From the NCBI GenBank assembly GCA_949282195.1, contig CASDOW010000006.1, forward strand, positions 20,749-84,748: a stretch of DNA of 64,000 nt, given 5' to 3'. The position numbers and the translations under genes are program-made. The notes under the pieces were generated by a model. It saw nothing but the letters and a program-made list of their open reading frames with translations. It did no database searches and was not told the DNA's origin. The DNA is from an uncultured bacterium (GTDB lineage: Bacteria; Cyanobacteriota; Vampirovibrionia; Gastranaerophilales; Gastranaerophilaceae). This document shows, in pieces, positions 8,841 through 17,802 of the stretch. Numbering within the stretch: position 1 is the stretch's first letter; the number at the start of each line of letters is the position of its first letter.

Positions 8841-9794
8841 ATGGCGGAAACAAACGTAAAAACATTTGATTATAAAGCTTTTGCCAAAGACTTGTCCGGT
8901 CAAGCCGCGCAGGTTATTCCCAAGGACATTAAAAAACCCGATAGAGATTTTATTGTTGAAATTATCTATCGTTTTTGTGTAATGGCAGGGGACGCTTTAG
9001 TTAAGGAGGAAAATTCTAAACTATCTGCTCAAGAAGCAAGCCTTGTTACTCAATTTATCGGTGAATGGATTTTTCATAAATCAGTTGATTTAATTAGAGC
9101 GAATATTGACCCTCAATATAGAGAAGGAATTTTGCAAAAAGTTGCTTTTACGGTTTTTGACATAGCCAAAAAGGCAGTTGAAAAGCAAATTCCCCAAGAA
9201 CAGCTTATATCTTTAGTTGAAGCGCAAGTTAAAAAATCTTTCACAAAAGCAATGGAAGATTTAAAAAATAGAGGCGTAATATCTGAAGAACTTACTAAAA
9301 ATGCGCTTTCTCAATCTAATATTGACGCTATGGCGCAAGAGCAATTAAAAGAAGAAACAATGACAGATATTGCCTGCATGAGCGATGAGAAGATAATTAA
9401 GCTAGCGTCTTTGGCAATTTTGATGAGAAATTTTTCAAGTGAAAAAATGAAAAGCATATTGCAAAAGTTTAATAAGCCTGAAAGAGAAGTTTTGATTAAA
9501 TATTTAAAAATGCCTGATTTGGAAGAAAAACTGGATACCAAGGCTACTATGAGGTGTTTTGAAGAAATGAAAAATGCATTGCCTGAGGCAGTTACCGTAA
9601 GTTACGATAAAGCCTATAAAAAATTGTGTAAAATTGTTAAAAATTCGGACAAAAATAAAATTTTGAATATTATAGAAAATGAAAGACCAAATGTTCAAGA
9701 ATACATTTTATCTTGTTACAACAATAAAAGAAAAAAAATCCCTGCATATGTTGCAGATGTTATATCTAAATATTTAGAAGAAAATGTTTCATGA
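8841..9794 (+). CDS. FliG-position flagellar protein, divergent
   Basis: A 317-residue, mostly helical, highly charged cytoplasmic protein. By place (fliF-X-fliH) and length (FliG is usually ~335 residues) it should be the rotor switch protein FliG. Canonical FliG landmarks are not visible: I cannot find the EHPQ motif, the GPVRLxDVExAQ segment, or the charged torque helix. The strings FNKPEREVLIKYL and ENERPNVQEYILSCY faintly recall the armadillo-type repeats of FliG middle and C domains. It is either a very divergent FliG or a lineage-specific replacement. It ends in an ATGA overlap with fliH, so the two are translationally coupled. Confidence 0.6.
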   Translation: MAETNVKTFDYKAFAKDLSGQAAQVIPKDIKKPDRDFIVEIIYRFCVMAGDALVKEENSKLSAQEASLVTQFIGEWIFHKSVDLIRANIDPQYREGILQKVAFTVFDIAKKAVEKQIPQEQLISLVEAQVKKSFTKAMEDLKNRGVISEELTKNALSQSNIDAMAQEQLKEETMTDIACMSDEKIIKLASLAILMRNFSSEKMKSILQKFNKPEREVLIKYLKMPDLEEKLDTKATMRCFEEMKNALPEAVTVSYDKAYKKLCKIVKNSDKNKILNIIENERPNVQEYILSCYNNKRKKIPAYVADVISKYLEENVS

Positions 9795-10603
9795 TAATAA
9801 GAAAACAAAATATTCAAAATAAAAAATCTCAACAATCTTCTTCGAATAAGATTACCAAAAAAGGTAATATTATAAAAAAAGAAGATTTACTTTCTGCTGT
9901 TGAAGAAGCTTTGGAAAATACAGAAGATATTGAGCCAAAAGCACCTCTCGAAAAGCCAAAAGCAAAAGAAGAAGTAACAGCTGAAAGTTTTGAAAAAATT
10001 GATATTTCATCAATTGAATTTAAAGAAAGAGTTGAAAGAAGACGAGGTGACAGAAGACGCGGTTATCGAAGAATTGATGAAAGGTCTTTAGTTTCAAGAG
10101 CACAGCAAGAAGCTCATTCAATTAAAGAATTAGCAGCCAGAGAAGGCTATCAAAACGGGCTGAAAAAAGCCCAAGATGAGATAGAGGCAATAAAGGCTTC
10201 TTTAAACGAGTTTTTGGCTATGAGAGATGAAATGTATGAGGAGTTTTATCCTCATATTATGGAAATAGCTATGGAAATAGCTAAAAAAATCATTAAAAAA
10301 GAAGTAGATTTATCACAAGATGTATTAAAAAATATTATTATGTCCGTTTTAGATGAAATTCATTCTGATTGCGAAAAAGTAACAATAAAGGTAAACCCTG
10401 ATGATGTCGAATTTGCTTCTGCTTCATTACCTGAAATATTGAATAGCAAAAATATAAGTGCTAAAGTTAATGTGGCTGCTGATGAAACAATAGAAAAGGG
10501 CAGCTGTTGTGTTGTTGCAAATAACGGCGTAATAGATGCTAATTTTAAAACACAATTGGCGGTTTTACAGAGTGCTTTTGGAATTTATAAAGGAGGGGTC
10601 TAA
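9791..10603 (+). CDS. fliH: Flagellar assembly protein FliH
   Basis: A 270-residue FliH/YscL-type stalk protein that regulates the export ATPase. The variable N terminus holds an arginine-rich patch (ERVERRRGDRRRGYRR, about residues 79-94). A helical stretch with spaced Ala/Gly (AAREGYQNGLKKAQDEIEAIKASL) follows, then the FliH core (MEIAMEIAKKIIKKEV, VTIKVNPDDVEF, IEKGSCCVVANNGVIDANF). It overlaps the previous gene by four bases (ATGA) and ends directly against flhA. The partner ATPase gene fliI, usually next, is not in this window. Confidence 0.88.
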   Translation: MIIRKQNIQNKKSQQSSSNKITKKGNIIKKEDLLSAVEEALENTEDIEPKAPLEKPKAKEEVTAESFEKIDISSIEFKERVERRRGDRRRGYRRIDERSLVSRAQQEAHSIKELAAREGYQNGLKKAQDEIEAIKASLNEFLAMRDEMYEEFYPHIMEIAMEIAKKIIKKEVDLSQDVLKNIIMSVLDEIHSDCEKVTIKVNPDDVEFASASLPEILNSKNISAKVNVAADETIEKGSCCVVANNGVIDANFKTQLAVLQSAFGIYKGGV

Positions 10604-12688
10604 TTGGCAGCTCCTCAACAACAGTCTAATCCGATTTCAGAAATTGCTTTAGCCGGTTTTGTCATAGTTTTAATATTGATTTTGTTATTGGAAATGCCTA
10701 ATTGGGTTATTAATTTCTCAATCAGTTTCAATATTACACTTGGAATTGTTCTGTTGATGATTTCCCTGTATGTTAATAAACCTCTTGAATTGGCGGCATT
10801 TCCTTCAATTCTTTTGATTGGTACTGTGTTTAGGCTTGTTTTATCTATTGCTTCCACCCGTTTAATTTTGGCTAAAGGTGATGCAGGACAAGTTGTTGAA
10901 GCATTTGGTCACTTTGTAACAGGCGGAAACATGGTTGTTGGCAGTGTAATCTTCTTAATTATCACTGTTGTACAGTTTATGGTAATTACAAAAGGTGCGG
11001 AACGTATCGCCGAAGTTTCAGCCAGATTTGCACTGGACGCTATGCCGGGTAAACAGATGACAATTGACGCCGATTTTAATGCGGGGTTAATTTCTCCTGA
11101 AGAAGCGGTTAAAAGACGTGAGGATTTACAAAGAGAATCAAGCTTGTATGGTTCAATGGACGGTGCCATGAAATTCGTTAAAGGTGATACCATAGCAGGT
11201 ATTATCATTACTTTAATCAACATCATAGGCGGCTTGATTATTGGTATATTGCTAAATGGTATGGCTCCTGCTGACGCTGTTTCAAAATATACTATCTTAA
11301 CAATTGGTGACGGCTTGGCAGCCCAAGTTCCCTCATTGTTAATGGCTATTTCATCAGGTATAGTTATGACTCGTGCAACAGGGGGCGGTGTTGCTTTGGG
11401 TTCTGATTTAGCTATTGAAATTTTATCAAAACCGACAAGTTTGTTTTTAGCTTCAGGTTTTTTGATTTTAATTGCCTTAACATCAGGTGTTACAGGTTTG
11501 CCTTGGTTTCCTTTTTTAGTTTTTGCGGCAATTTTAATATGCGGCGGCTTATCTGTTTTGGTTAATCAGGATGTTCAACAGCAATTAGGGCAGTTAGACG
11601 CGGTTAAACAAAATATGCAGGATTTGGTTAATCCTAATAAGATGTATGAAAGATTGGGCGTTGATGTTTTATCTCTGCAAGTGGGGGCAGGGCTTTTAGT
11701 TATAGCAGACCCTGAACAAGACGGTCAATTATTGGCTAAAATTGCAGCCTTAAGACAAAGAGTAACGGATGATTTAGGTTATATTATTCCAAACATAAGA
11801 ATTATGGATTCATCAGCAATCGGAGATAATGAATATTTAATTTCAATTCGTGGCAATCCTGTTGCAACAGGGACTGTTTACCCCGGAAAATTAATGGTTA
11901 TAGCTGATCAATATGATTCTTTGGGTAAGAAATTACCCGAAAATGCCATTGTTTCTGTGGAACCCACATTTCAATCCCAGGCTTATTGGTTAAATCCGCA
12001 GCATATAGGTAAAAATGATAAAATCCAAGCGGTTGACGCTGTGGATGTAATTGTAACGCATTTACAAGAGTGCGTTCGTAAGTATGTTGATGAAATTATG
12101 ACTAAAACTGATGTTTTAAAATTAATGGAGCTTGTTAAATCTCAAGACCCGACATTGGTTAATGACCTTGTGCCTACAATTATTTCAACATCAGATTTAA
12201 GAAAGATTTTTGTAAATCTGATTAGAGAAAAAGTTTCAATAAAAGACGTTATCTTTATTTTTGAAAGATTGTGTGATTATGCAAGATTTTCAAAAGAACC
12301 TGATATCTTATCAGAAAGATTAAGAGCTGCATTGGGTAGACAAATTTGCTTATCCAACGTGAATAAAGAAAAAGTTTTATATGCTTTGACTTTATCATCA
12401 GAATGGGAAAAAACACTTGATGACAGCTGCCAAAGAACTGAATTGGGTACAATGTTTTTATTAAACCCCATGCAAGTTCAAGAGCTTATTGAATCAACTG
12501 CAAATACTCTTATGAGGGCGCAAAGTGCTGTTGGAGTGCAGCCTGTAATATTGTGTTCTCCAAGGATAAGATTGCCTTTATATCAAATGTTAGAGCGTCA
12601 TATACCTACTATTGTTGTTATTTCATATTCGGAATTAATAACTGATATTAGAGTTGAAGCAATAGATACAATCGGAGAGGGTTATTAA
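10604..12688 (+). CDS. flhA: Flagellar export gate protein FlhA
   Basis: A 694-residue FHIPEP-family export gate. About eight membrane helices fill the first 320 residues, with FRLVLSIASTRLIL and FALDAMPGKQMTIDADFNAGLI (the loop with the conserved aspartate) between them. A cytoplasmic domain of about 370 residues follows, ending QMLERHIPTIVVISYSELITDIRVEAI. The start is TTG 10604, chosen because AAAGGAGG lies seven bases upstream and the codon directly follows the fliH stop. FlhA family members outside flagella (type III secretion) are excluded by context. It closes the operon, and no terminator is visible before the converging minus-strand unit. Confidence 0.95.
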   Translation: MAAPQQQSNPISEIALAGFVIVLILILLLEMPNWVINFSISFNITLGIVLLMISLYVNKPLELAAFPSILLIGTVFRLVLSIASTRLILAKGDAGQVVEAFGHFVTGGNMVVGSVIFLIITVVQFMVITKGAERIAEVSARFALDAMPGKQMTIDADFNAGLISPEEAVKRREDLQRESSLYGSMDGAMKFVKGDTIAGIIITLINIIGGLIIGILLNGMAPADAVSKYTILTIGDGLAAQVPSLLMAISSGIVMTRATGGGVALGSDLAIEILSKPTSLFLASGFLILIALTSGVTGLPWFPFLVFAAILICGGLSVLVNQDVQQQLGQLDAVKQNMQDLVNPNKMYERLGVDVLSLQVGAGLLVIADPEQDGQLLAKIAALRQRVTDDLGYIIPNIRIMDSSAIGDNEYLISIRGNPVATGTVYPGKLMVIADQYDSLGKKLPENAIVSVEPTFQSQAYWLNPQHIGKNDKIQAVDAVDVIVTHLQECVRKYVDEIMTKTDVLKLMELVKSQDPTLVNDLVPTIISTSDLRKIFVNLIREKVSIKDVIFIFERLCDYARFSKEPDILSERLRAALGRQICLSNVNKEKVLYALTLSSEWEKTLDDSCQRTELGTMFLLNPMQVQELIESTANTLMRAQSAVGVQPVILCSPRIRLPLYQMLERHIPTIVVISYSELITDIRVEAIDTIGEGY

Positions 12689-12689
12689 G

Positions 12690-12920
12690 CTATTTTTCCA
12701 TTTGTTTTTTAAGAGCTGCTTCAAGGGTTTTGATTTTATTTTCAAGAGTCTTAACTCTTAAAGATGAGTCGTCAGCTCCTATGGATTTTTTTTCATATTG
12801 TCTTTTTAGGCTTTTAATTTCTTTTTTCATTTTTGAAATGTAGAACATAAAAACAATTCCTGCCATTATAAAACCAATTATCATATAGCATATATCGAAT
12901 AATTCAAGATTAATGTTCAT
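12690..12920 (-). CDS. Small single-pass membrane protein with coiled coil
   Basis: A 76-residue protein with one N-terminal membrane helix (about residues 9-28) and a Lys/Glu-rich coiled coil over the remaining 45 residues (KMKKEIKSLKRQYEKK, VKTLENKIKTLEAALKKQ). It resembles small FtsB/LapA-like membrane proteins in shape only. It overlaps the upstream pseudouridine synthase gene by 11 bases and is last in the minus-strand lspA unit. It converges on flhA with a one-base gap. No family recognised. Confidence 0.6.
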   Translation of the reverse strand: MNINLELFDICYMIIGFIMAGIVFMFYISKMKKEIKSLKRQYEKKSIGADDSSLRVKTLENKIKTLEAALKKQMEK

Positions 12921-13887
12921 TTTTACTCCTTAAAAAATTTAAAACTTTTATAAAATCTTTGCTGAATTTATCTTCTTTTAGTTGAAATTCCATAAATTCT
13001 TTTGTTTTTGGATGAATGAAAGATAAATAATAGGATTGAAGCAGTTGTTCTTGAGTTTTCAGGTTGTAAAACTCGTTTCTCATAAAGCTTTTAGCTCCAT
13101 ATAAGCTATCTCCAAATATAGGATGATTAATTGAAGCTAAATGTGCCCTTATTTGATGAGTTCTGCCTGTTTTTAGCTCTAATTCAACTAAACTTACCCC
13201 CTTAAATTCTTCAATAACTTTATAATGAGTTATGGCTTTTAAGCCTTTATCATCATCTGATATATTCATTTTAACATTGTTTTTAAGATAGTGAACAAGC
13301 GGTTTATCTATTGTTCCTTCTTTTTGTTCAAAATTACCTAATGCAAGGGCTAAATATTTTCTTTTTGCGTTTTTTTCTTTTATCTGATTTGCTAAATCAA
13401 TATGGGTATCATTGTCTTTAGCTATAACAATCAGTCCTGCTGTATTTTTATCGAGTCTATGGACAATTCCTAATCTATCTATGCCTTGAATATCCGATAA
13501 ATTATTTTGATAACGATATAAAAGCGCATTAACAAGAGTGTGTTCTCTATCATATTTTGTAGGGTGGGATAAAATATTTTTTTCTTTGTTAATGACCGCC
13601 AAAAAATCATCTTCATAAATAACATCAAGGTCGAAATTCCAAGGAATAAGTTCATTATTCGGATTTAAAAAATCGTTTAGTGTGGTTTTATTAAAAGAAA
13701 TGTTATCATTTAGTTTTAGCTTATATGAAGTTTTTTGTTTTTTTTGATTAATCAAAAATATTCCTTCATCAATTAATGAAGCAATTTTTGCTCTTGGATA
13801 TTTACTTTCAAAGTATTCAACAAGAAAGACATCAAATCTTTTTTTGTTATTATCGTCTGTTATTGTAATTGTTTGAATTTCAGCCAT
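12910..13887 (-). CDS. RluA/RluD-family 23S rRNA pseudouridine synthase
   Basis: A 325-residue pseudouridine synthase. An N-terminal S4-like RNA-binding region (IASLIDEGIFLINQKKQ) is followed by the catalytic domain with GIVHRLDKNTAGLIVIAKD, where the Asp of HRLDK is the catalytic residue. The RTHQIRAHLASINHPIFGDSLYG motif is typical of the RluA class. RluD is the usual bacterial member with an S4 domain and an lspA neighbour, but RluC- or YlyB-like targets cannot be excluded. It overlaps lspA by eight bases, a gene order (lspA-rluD) common in many bacteria. Confidence 0.9.
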   Translation of the reverse strand: MAEIQTITITDDNNKKRFDVFLVEYFESKYPRAKIASLIDEGIFLINQKKQKTSYKLKLNDNISFNKTTLNDFLNPNNELIPWNFDLDVIYEDDFLAVINKEKNILSHPTKYDREHTLVNALLYRYQNNLSDIQGIDRLGIVHRLDKNTAGLIVIAKDNDTHIDLANQIKEKNAKRKYLALALGNFEQKEGTIDKPLVHYLKNNVKMNISDDDKGLKAITHYKVIEEFKGVSLVELELKTGRTHQIRAHLASINHPIFGDSLYGAKSFMRNEFYNLKTQEQLLQSYYLSFIHPKTKEFMEFQLKEDKFSKDFIKVLNFLRSKNEH

Positions 13888-14353
13888 TTATTTTTTCTTT
13901 GTCATCTTTAGAAAATAAAACAAAACAAATGTATAATATTACACCTATGCTAATCATTATATCAAAACAATTAAATATCGGAAAATTAATGAAATTAAGT
14001 TTGATATAATCAATGACATAGCCGTTTTGTATTCGTTCGATTAAATTTCCTAAAGTTCCTGCGCTAAATAATGTTAGAGCTAAAAGGGTAATTTTATCTG
14101 AAAATTTAATATTCTGAAAAACATAAAAAGCAAGAACAATGAACGCAAAAAGTCCGATAAAAGATAAAAATATCGCATTATTTTGAAATAACCCAAAAGC
14201 GCTGCCTGTGTTATGAACATGTAAAATTGAGAAAATCGGATTGTCAAAGTCTTTTAAATAAGGACTGTAGCTTATTTTTCTGATTTGATTTCCAAAATCC
14301 AAAAGAATTATATTCATTAAAAAATAGAAAATACAGGCTTTTTTATCCTTCAT
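13880..14353 (-). CDS. lspA: Lipoprotein signal peptidase (signal peptidase II)
   Basis: A 157-residue inner-membrane aspartyl protease that removes signal peptides from prolipoproteins. Four hydrophobic segments are visible. The family motifs are HNTGSAFGLF, GTLGNLIERIQNG (Glu where most members have Asp), VIDYIKLNF with catalytic Asp115, and FNCFDIMIS with catalytic Asp131. The cytoplasmic DQxTK motif is altered to LDFGNQIRK. The start abuts the stop of the upstream secreted-protein gene. An active enzyme implies lipoproteins. Confidence 0.92.
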   Translation of the reverse strand: MKDKKACIFYFLMNIILLDFGNQIRKISYSPYLKDFDNPIFSILHVHNTGSAFGLFQNNAIFLSFIGLFAFIVLAFYVFQNIKFSDKITLLALTLFSAGTLGNLIERIQNGYVIDYIKLNFINFPIFNCFDIMISIGVILYICFVLFSKDDKEKING

Positions 14354-15238
14354 TTATTTTTTCTCCGCAATATTTTTATTGGAGATACTGTTTTTATTCA
14401 TGTTTATTCTTTTCATGATATAAGCAATTCCTAAAATTTCGATTTTGGCTTTTGTTATTTCTTCGTTTATTGAAACTTTGGTAAGTCCTACGCTTGCAAG
14501 CGCATATTCGTTTAAATTCTTGTTGTTTGCTTTAACATAGCGCTCTAAATCTCCTGTTTCGGGGATTTTTCTGAATTTTTCATTGTAGTCGGCAGGCGGA
14601 TAAGTTATTTCTTCTCGTGAAATTGATGCAAGAGCAATTATATCTTCCGGTTTATTGGGCATTTTTAGTGAAATATCGTAGTTTTTATCGTTTTCAATAA
14701 AAATAGGTGTTTCAAGTTCCATATCTATTTTTTTAGCGACACCGTATTTTAGAGATGTTTCTTCCATTAGAATTTCATCTGCTACGATTTTCCATTTATC
14801 TTTATCTTTTTTGAAATACATTAAATATGAGCTTTTGCCTCTTAGTGTGCCTGCTTTTTCTTTGTTTTTCTTGTCTTTATCAAGATATACTTTTGCATAT
14901 GTTTCATCGCTCATCTGAGCCAGCGCCCAGTTGTCATAGGTAGTTATATTGTTTATTTTTGTTTTATATTTGATATTTGTGTATGCTTGTTGGGTTTTTT
15001 CAAGCATGGATTTCATATCTTCAAGGTTAAATCCGTCTGCGCTTTTATAATTTTCATCATAATAAGATTGAACTAAATCAATATTATGGTTTGCCATTGC
15101 TTTGTTGTGTTTTTTTAAGACTTTTTTAATTTCTCTTTGAGGGTTGTCTTTGTTGAAAAAAGAAAAATCAAAAGCATATAAAGGGCAATTAGCTGATAAA
15201 ACAAATAGCAAAATGAATGATGAAACAATTTTTTTCAT
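14354..15238 (-). CDS. Secreted protein with NTF2/SnoaL-like domain
   Basis: A 294-residue protein with a clear signal peptide (MKKIVSSFILLFVLSANCPLYA). The first part of the mature chain (about residues 30-160) looks like an NTF2-like alpha+beta fold: IKKVLKKHNKAMANHNIDLVQSYYD at the start and YLMYFKKDKDKWKIVADEI on the final strands. The rest (165-294) is a beta-rich region with no family recognised. It precedes lspA with no gap. No lipobox Cys is evident after the signal peptide, so the protein is probably periplasmic. Function unknown. Confidence 0.72.
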   Translation of the reverse strand: MKKIVSSFILLFVLSANCPLYAFDFSFFNKDNPQREIKKVLKKHNKAMANHNIDLVQSYYDENYKSADGFNLEDMKSMLEKTQQAYTNIKYKTKINNITTYDNWALAQMSDETYAKVYLDKDKKNKEKAGTLRGKSSYLMYFKKDKDKWKIVADEILMEETSLKYGVAKKIDMELETPIFIENDKNYDISLKMPNKPEDIIALASISREEITYPPADYNEKFRKIPETGDLERYVKANNKNLNEYALASVGLTKVSINEEITKAKIEILGIAYIMKRINMNKNSISNKNIAEKK

Positions 15239-15252
15239 TTATTTTTCCTTAT

Positions 15253-15849
15253 TTAATCTTTTTTAAACAAAAGATAGTATTTTTTATCTCCATAATATAA
15301 TATCATATCCCAATACATTCCCATATCATTAAAATCAATATATGCTTTTGGGATTGGTGTTCTTTGATTTTTATGTCCCCATTTTGTGCCGATAAAATCC
15401 ATGGTTTTATTTCTTATTTTTTGATAAAAGTTAGGTTTTGGATGAGGAAATTTATCTTCATAAAATTCTTCAGGCACTGTTTCTTCTTTGTATATGGGTA
15501 TTACATAAGAAACTTTTCCATTTTCTTTGAATAATATCCAAGTTTTGCCGTTTTTTTCCCTTGGGGTTAGAAGATAATACCCCGGGGGAATAGTTTTGGA
15601 TTTAAAAATTAAATTTACACCTGTTCTAAATAGGGGATATGGTGTGTACATATATTTTGTATATTCATCAGCTTGATACGGGTCAAGCCCGAAAATATAT
15701 TCAAAATCGGGCTCTTCAAGCATTTCGTAAATTTCGTCATAGTTTTTAAGTTTTGAATTTGGTATGTTTTCGTTTGCAAAAGTATTGCAGTTAAAAAACA
15801 GTAATGCAATAAAAACAAATGATGTAATTTTAGCGATTAAATTTGCCAT
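15253..15849 (-). CDS. Secreted protein of unknown function
   Basis: A 198-residue protein with a signal peptide (hydrophobic core SFVFIALLFFN, likely cleavage after TFA). The mature chain is rich in Tyr and Pro (YTKYMYTPYPLF, IPPGYYLLTPREKNG, KFPHPKPNFYQK) and looks beta-rich. A short strand-turn-strand, PGYYLLTPREKNGKTWILFKE, suggests a small barrel. An AAAGGAG site lies upstream. It starts a five-gene minus-strand unit and diverges from the motility glycosyltransferase gene across only 30 bases. No family recognised. Confidence 0.65.
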   Translation of the reverse strand: MANLIAKITSFVFIALLFFNCNTFANENIPNSKLKNYDEIYEMLEEPDFEYIFGLDPYQADEYTKYMYTPYPLFRTGVNLIFKSKTIPPGYYLLTPREKNGKTWILFKENGKVSYVIPIYKEETVPEEFYEDKFPHPKPNFYQKIRNKTMDFIGTKWGHKNQRTPIPKAYIDFNDMGMYWDMILYYGDKKYYLLFKKD

Positions 15850-15872
15850 AGGTACTCCTTTAATGCTACCAT
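15843..15872 (+). promoter_or_regulatory. Promoter of the Maf-type gene, predicted leaderless
   Basis: TTGCCA (15843-15848) lies inside the start region of the divergent gene. After 18 bases comes TG-C-TACCAT (extended -10, hexamer 15867-15872). Seven bases later is ATG 15880. The start codon would be at the transcript 5' end. Confidence 0.6.
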
Positions 15873-15879
15873 ATTGCGT

Positions 15880-17802
15880 ATGGAAAATAAAGTATTAAAT
15901 GAAAATATAGCTCATGTTGCTAAATACAATAAAGAGCTTGCTGATGAAATTTTAAGGTTTAATTGCGAAAAATCAACTCTTGAGCTTGTGAAGTTGGAAA
16001 ATGGAGAGTTTAATATATTTTCTTGTAATGATTTTATCCATGATATTAACGGTGCTGAAAATGAAGCAAAGAGAGTTATTAATTCTATTAAAAATAAAGA
16101 AGAAAAAAATACAGTAAGGTTAATTTACGGTTTAGGTTTAGGCTATTTAGTCGATGAGGCGGCAAATGAATTAAAAGGTAAGATTGTCATTTATGAACCT
16201 GATTTAAATATAGTTAAAACAGTTTTAAGCTTAGCTAAAATAGACGGTTTATTTAAAGATAATGTATTTTTATGCTGTGATAAGGATACTTTATCTGATT
16301 ATATTTATTCTTTAACTGATGAAAATACTGATATATCTGTCACTTTTTTGAATTATCATAAAAAATTCTTTTTAGATGATATTAAAGATGTTTTATATAC
16401 TGCCCAAAAAGCTCAAGCTCAACATCATGGCAATAAAGAAACATTATATAAAAAAATGCCCCATGCAATTTTAAATACGTTTGCAAATTTTGAAAAAGTA
16501 TTAAAAACCCCAAATGTATTAACACTAAAAGATGTTTATAAGGGCAAAACCGCACTTTGTGTTTCGGCGGGACCTTCATTGACCGAAAATATAGAGATAA
16601 TTAAAAAAAATCAGGATAAATTTGTAATTTTTGCACTTAATCCTACTATTAAACTTTTAGATAAGCATAATATTCAGCCTGATTTTATTTTGTATATTGA
16701 AACAATAAACAACCAAGCTCAATTTGATTATGATATAGTAAAAAATTCATATTTAATATTGGAGCCTTATTGTTATAGAGGGGTTTATAATTTAAATTCA
16801 AAAGCTATATTTAACTATATTTCCGAAAATACTTTTTTAAATCCTTGGGTTTTGGATTGTTTAAAAATTCAATCAAACCTTCAAACGGTTGGCACTGTCT
16901 CATACATGGCTTTAATTAGTGCTTTTATTATGGGGTTTGATGAAATTATTTTAATAGGACAGGATTTAGCCTATAAAGACGGAAATTGTTATGCTAAGGG
17001 AAGCCATTATGAAAATTTAAAATGTGTATTTAACAAAGAGCTTAATAAATATGTGATTGAGCCTGATAATTATGAAGAATTTGAAAAAGCCGCAATGGTA
17101 TCTGTAAGTAATAATAAAAATACAAAATTAAATGCGAAAAAATATTTAGAATTTTTAAATAATAATATTGCAACAATTAAAGCTCAAGACGGATCTTTGC
17201 TTCCTACGCAGACAGGGTATGCTATTTTTGTTGATATATTTAAAAAAACTGCAAAAGAATTAAAGAGATTAAAGCCTTCGTTAAGGCTTATTAATTCTTC
17301 TTTTGGCGGTGCTCAAATAGATAATTTTGAAAACATTAAGCTTGATGAATTAATTGAACATTTAAAACCCATAGAAAAGAAAAATTTAAATATTGCATTA
17401 CCTGATTTAGATAAAAATCATATTAAAAATAGAGTTATACAAATGAAAGATAATCTTATAAAGTTAAAAGATTACTTTGTTCAATTCCAAGAAACAGCTA
17501 AAGGTCTTTGTGATGAATTAAATAAAAAGCTCGAATTTAGTGAAAATATATTAAATTTATTAAGAAAACAGAATGACATTTTTAAAAAAGTTCAATTTTT
17601 GCCAAAAGAAAAATATTTTGATGTTGTTATACAAAGCGTGGAAAACAGAATTGCATTTTACTATGATGAAAATTATCTCAAAACACCTGATAATTGTTTA
17701 AATGCTAATACGCATGCTCTTCTTTATATAGGCGGAATGATTAAAATAATTGATGCAAGTATTAAAAAATTAGCAGATTGTGAGCTTGTCGTCTTGCAAT
17801 AG
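15880..17802 (+). CDS. Motility accessory factor (Maf/DUF115-type) glycosyltransferase
   Basis: A 640-residue protein of the Maf family (6-hydroxymethylpterin pyrophosphokinase MptE-like domain), which in flagellated bacteria attaches nonulosonic acids to flagellin. Visible landmarks are RLIYGLGLGYLVDEA near residue 95, the core KTALCVSAGPSLTENIE at about 230, TIKLLDKHNIQPDFILYIET, and GFDEIILIGQDLAYKDGNCYAKGS at about 355, followed by a helical C terminus. ATG 15880 is chosen over TTG 15874 because of the promoter position. Placement between flagellar and chemotaxis genes supports a role in flagellin modification. The 3' end overlaps the converging CheW gene by 33 bases. Confidence 0.85.
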   Translation: MENKVLNENIAHVAKYNKELADEILRFNCEKSTLELVKLENGEFNIFSCNDFIHDINGAENEAKRVINSIKNKEEKNTVRLIYGLGLGYLVDEAANELKGKIVIYEPDLNIVKTVLSLAKIDGLFKDNVFLCCDKDTLSDYIYSLTDENTDISVTFLNYHKKFFLDDIKDVLYTAQKAQAQHHGNKETLYKKMPHAILNTFANFEKVLKTPNVLTLKDVYKGKTALCVSAGPSLTENIEIIKKNQDKFVIFALNPTIKLLDKHNIQPDFILYIETINNQAQFDYDIVKNSYLILEPYCYRGVYNLNSKAIFNYISENTFLNPWVLDCLKIQSNLQTVGTVSYMALISAFIMGFDEIILIGQDLAYKDGNCYAKGSHYENLKCVFNKELNKYVIEPDNYEEFEKAAMVSVSNNKNTKLNAKKYLEFLNNNIATIKAQDGSLLPTQTGYAIFVDIFKKTAKELKRLKPSLRLINSSFGGAQIDNFENIKLDELIEHLKPIEKKNLNIALPDLDKNHIKNRVIQMKDNLIKLKDYFVQFQETAKGLCDELNKKLEFSENILNLLRKQNDIFKKVQFLPKEKYFDVVIQSVENRIAFYYDENYLKTPDNCLNANTHALLYIGGMIKIIDASIKKLADCELVVLQ

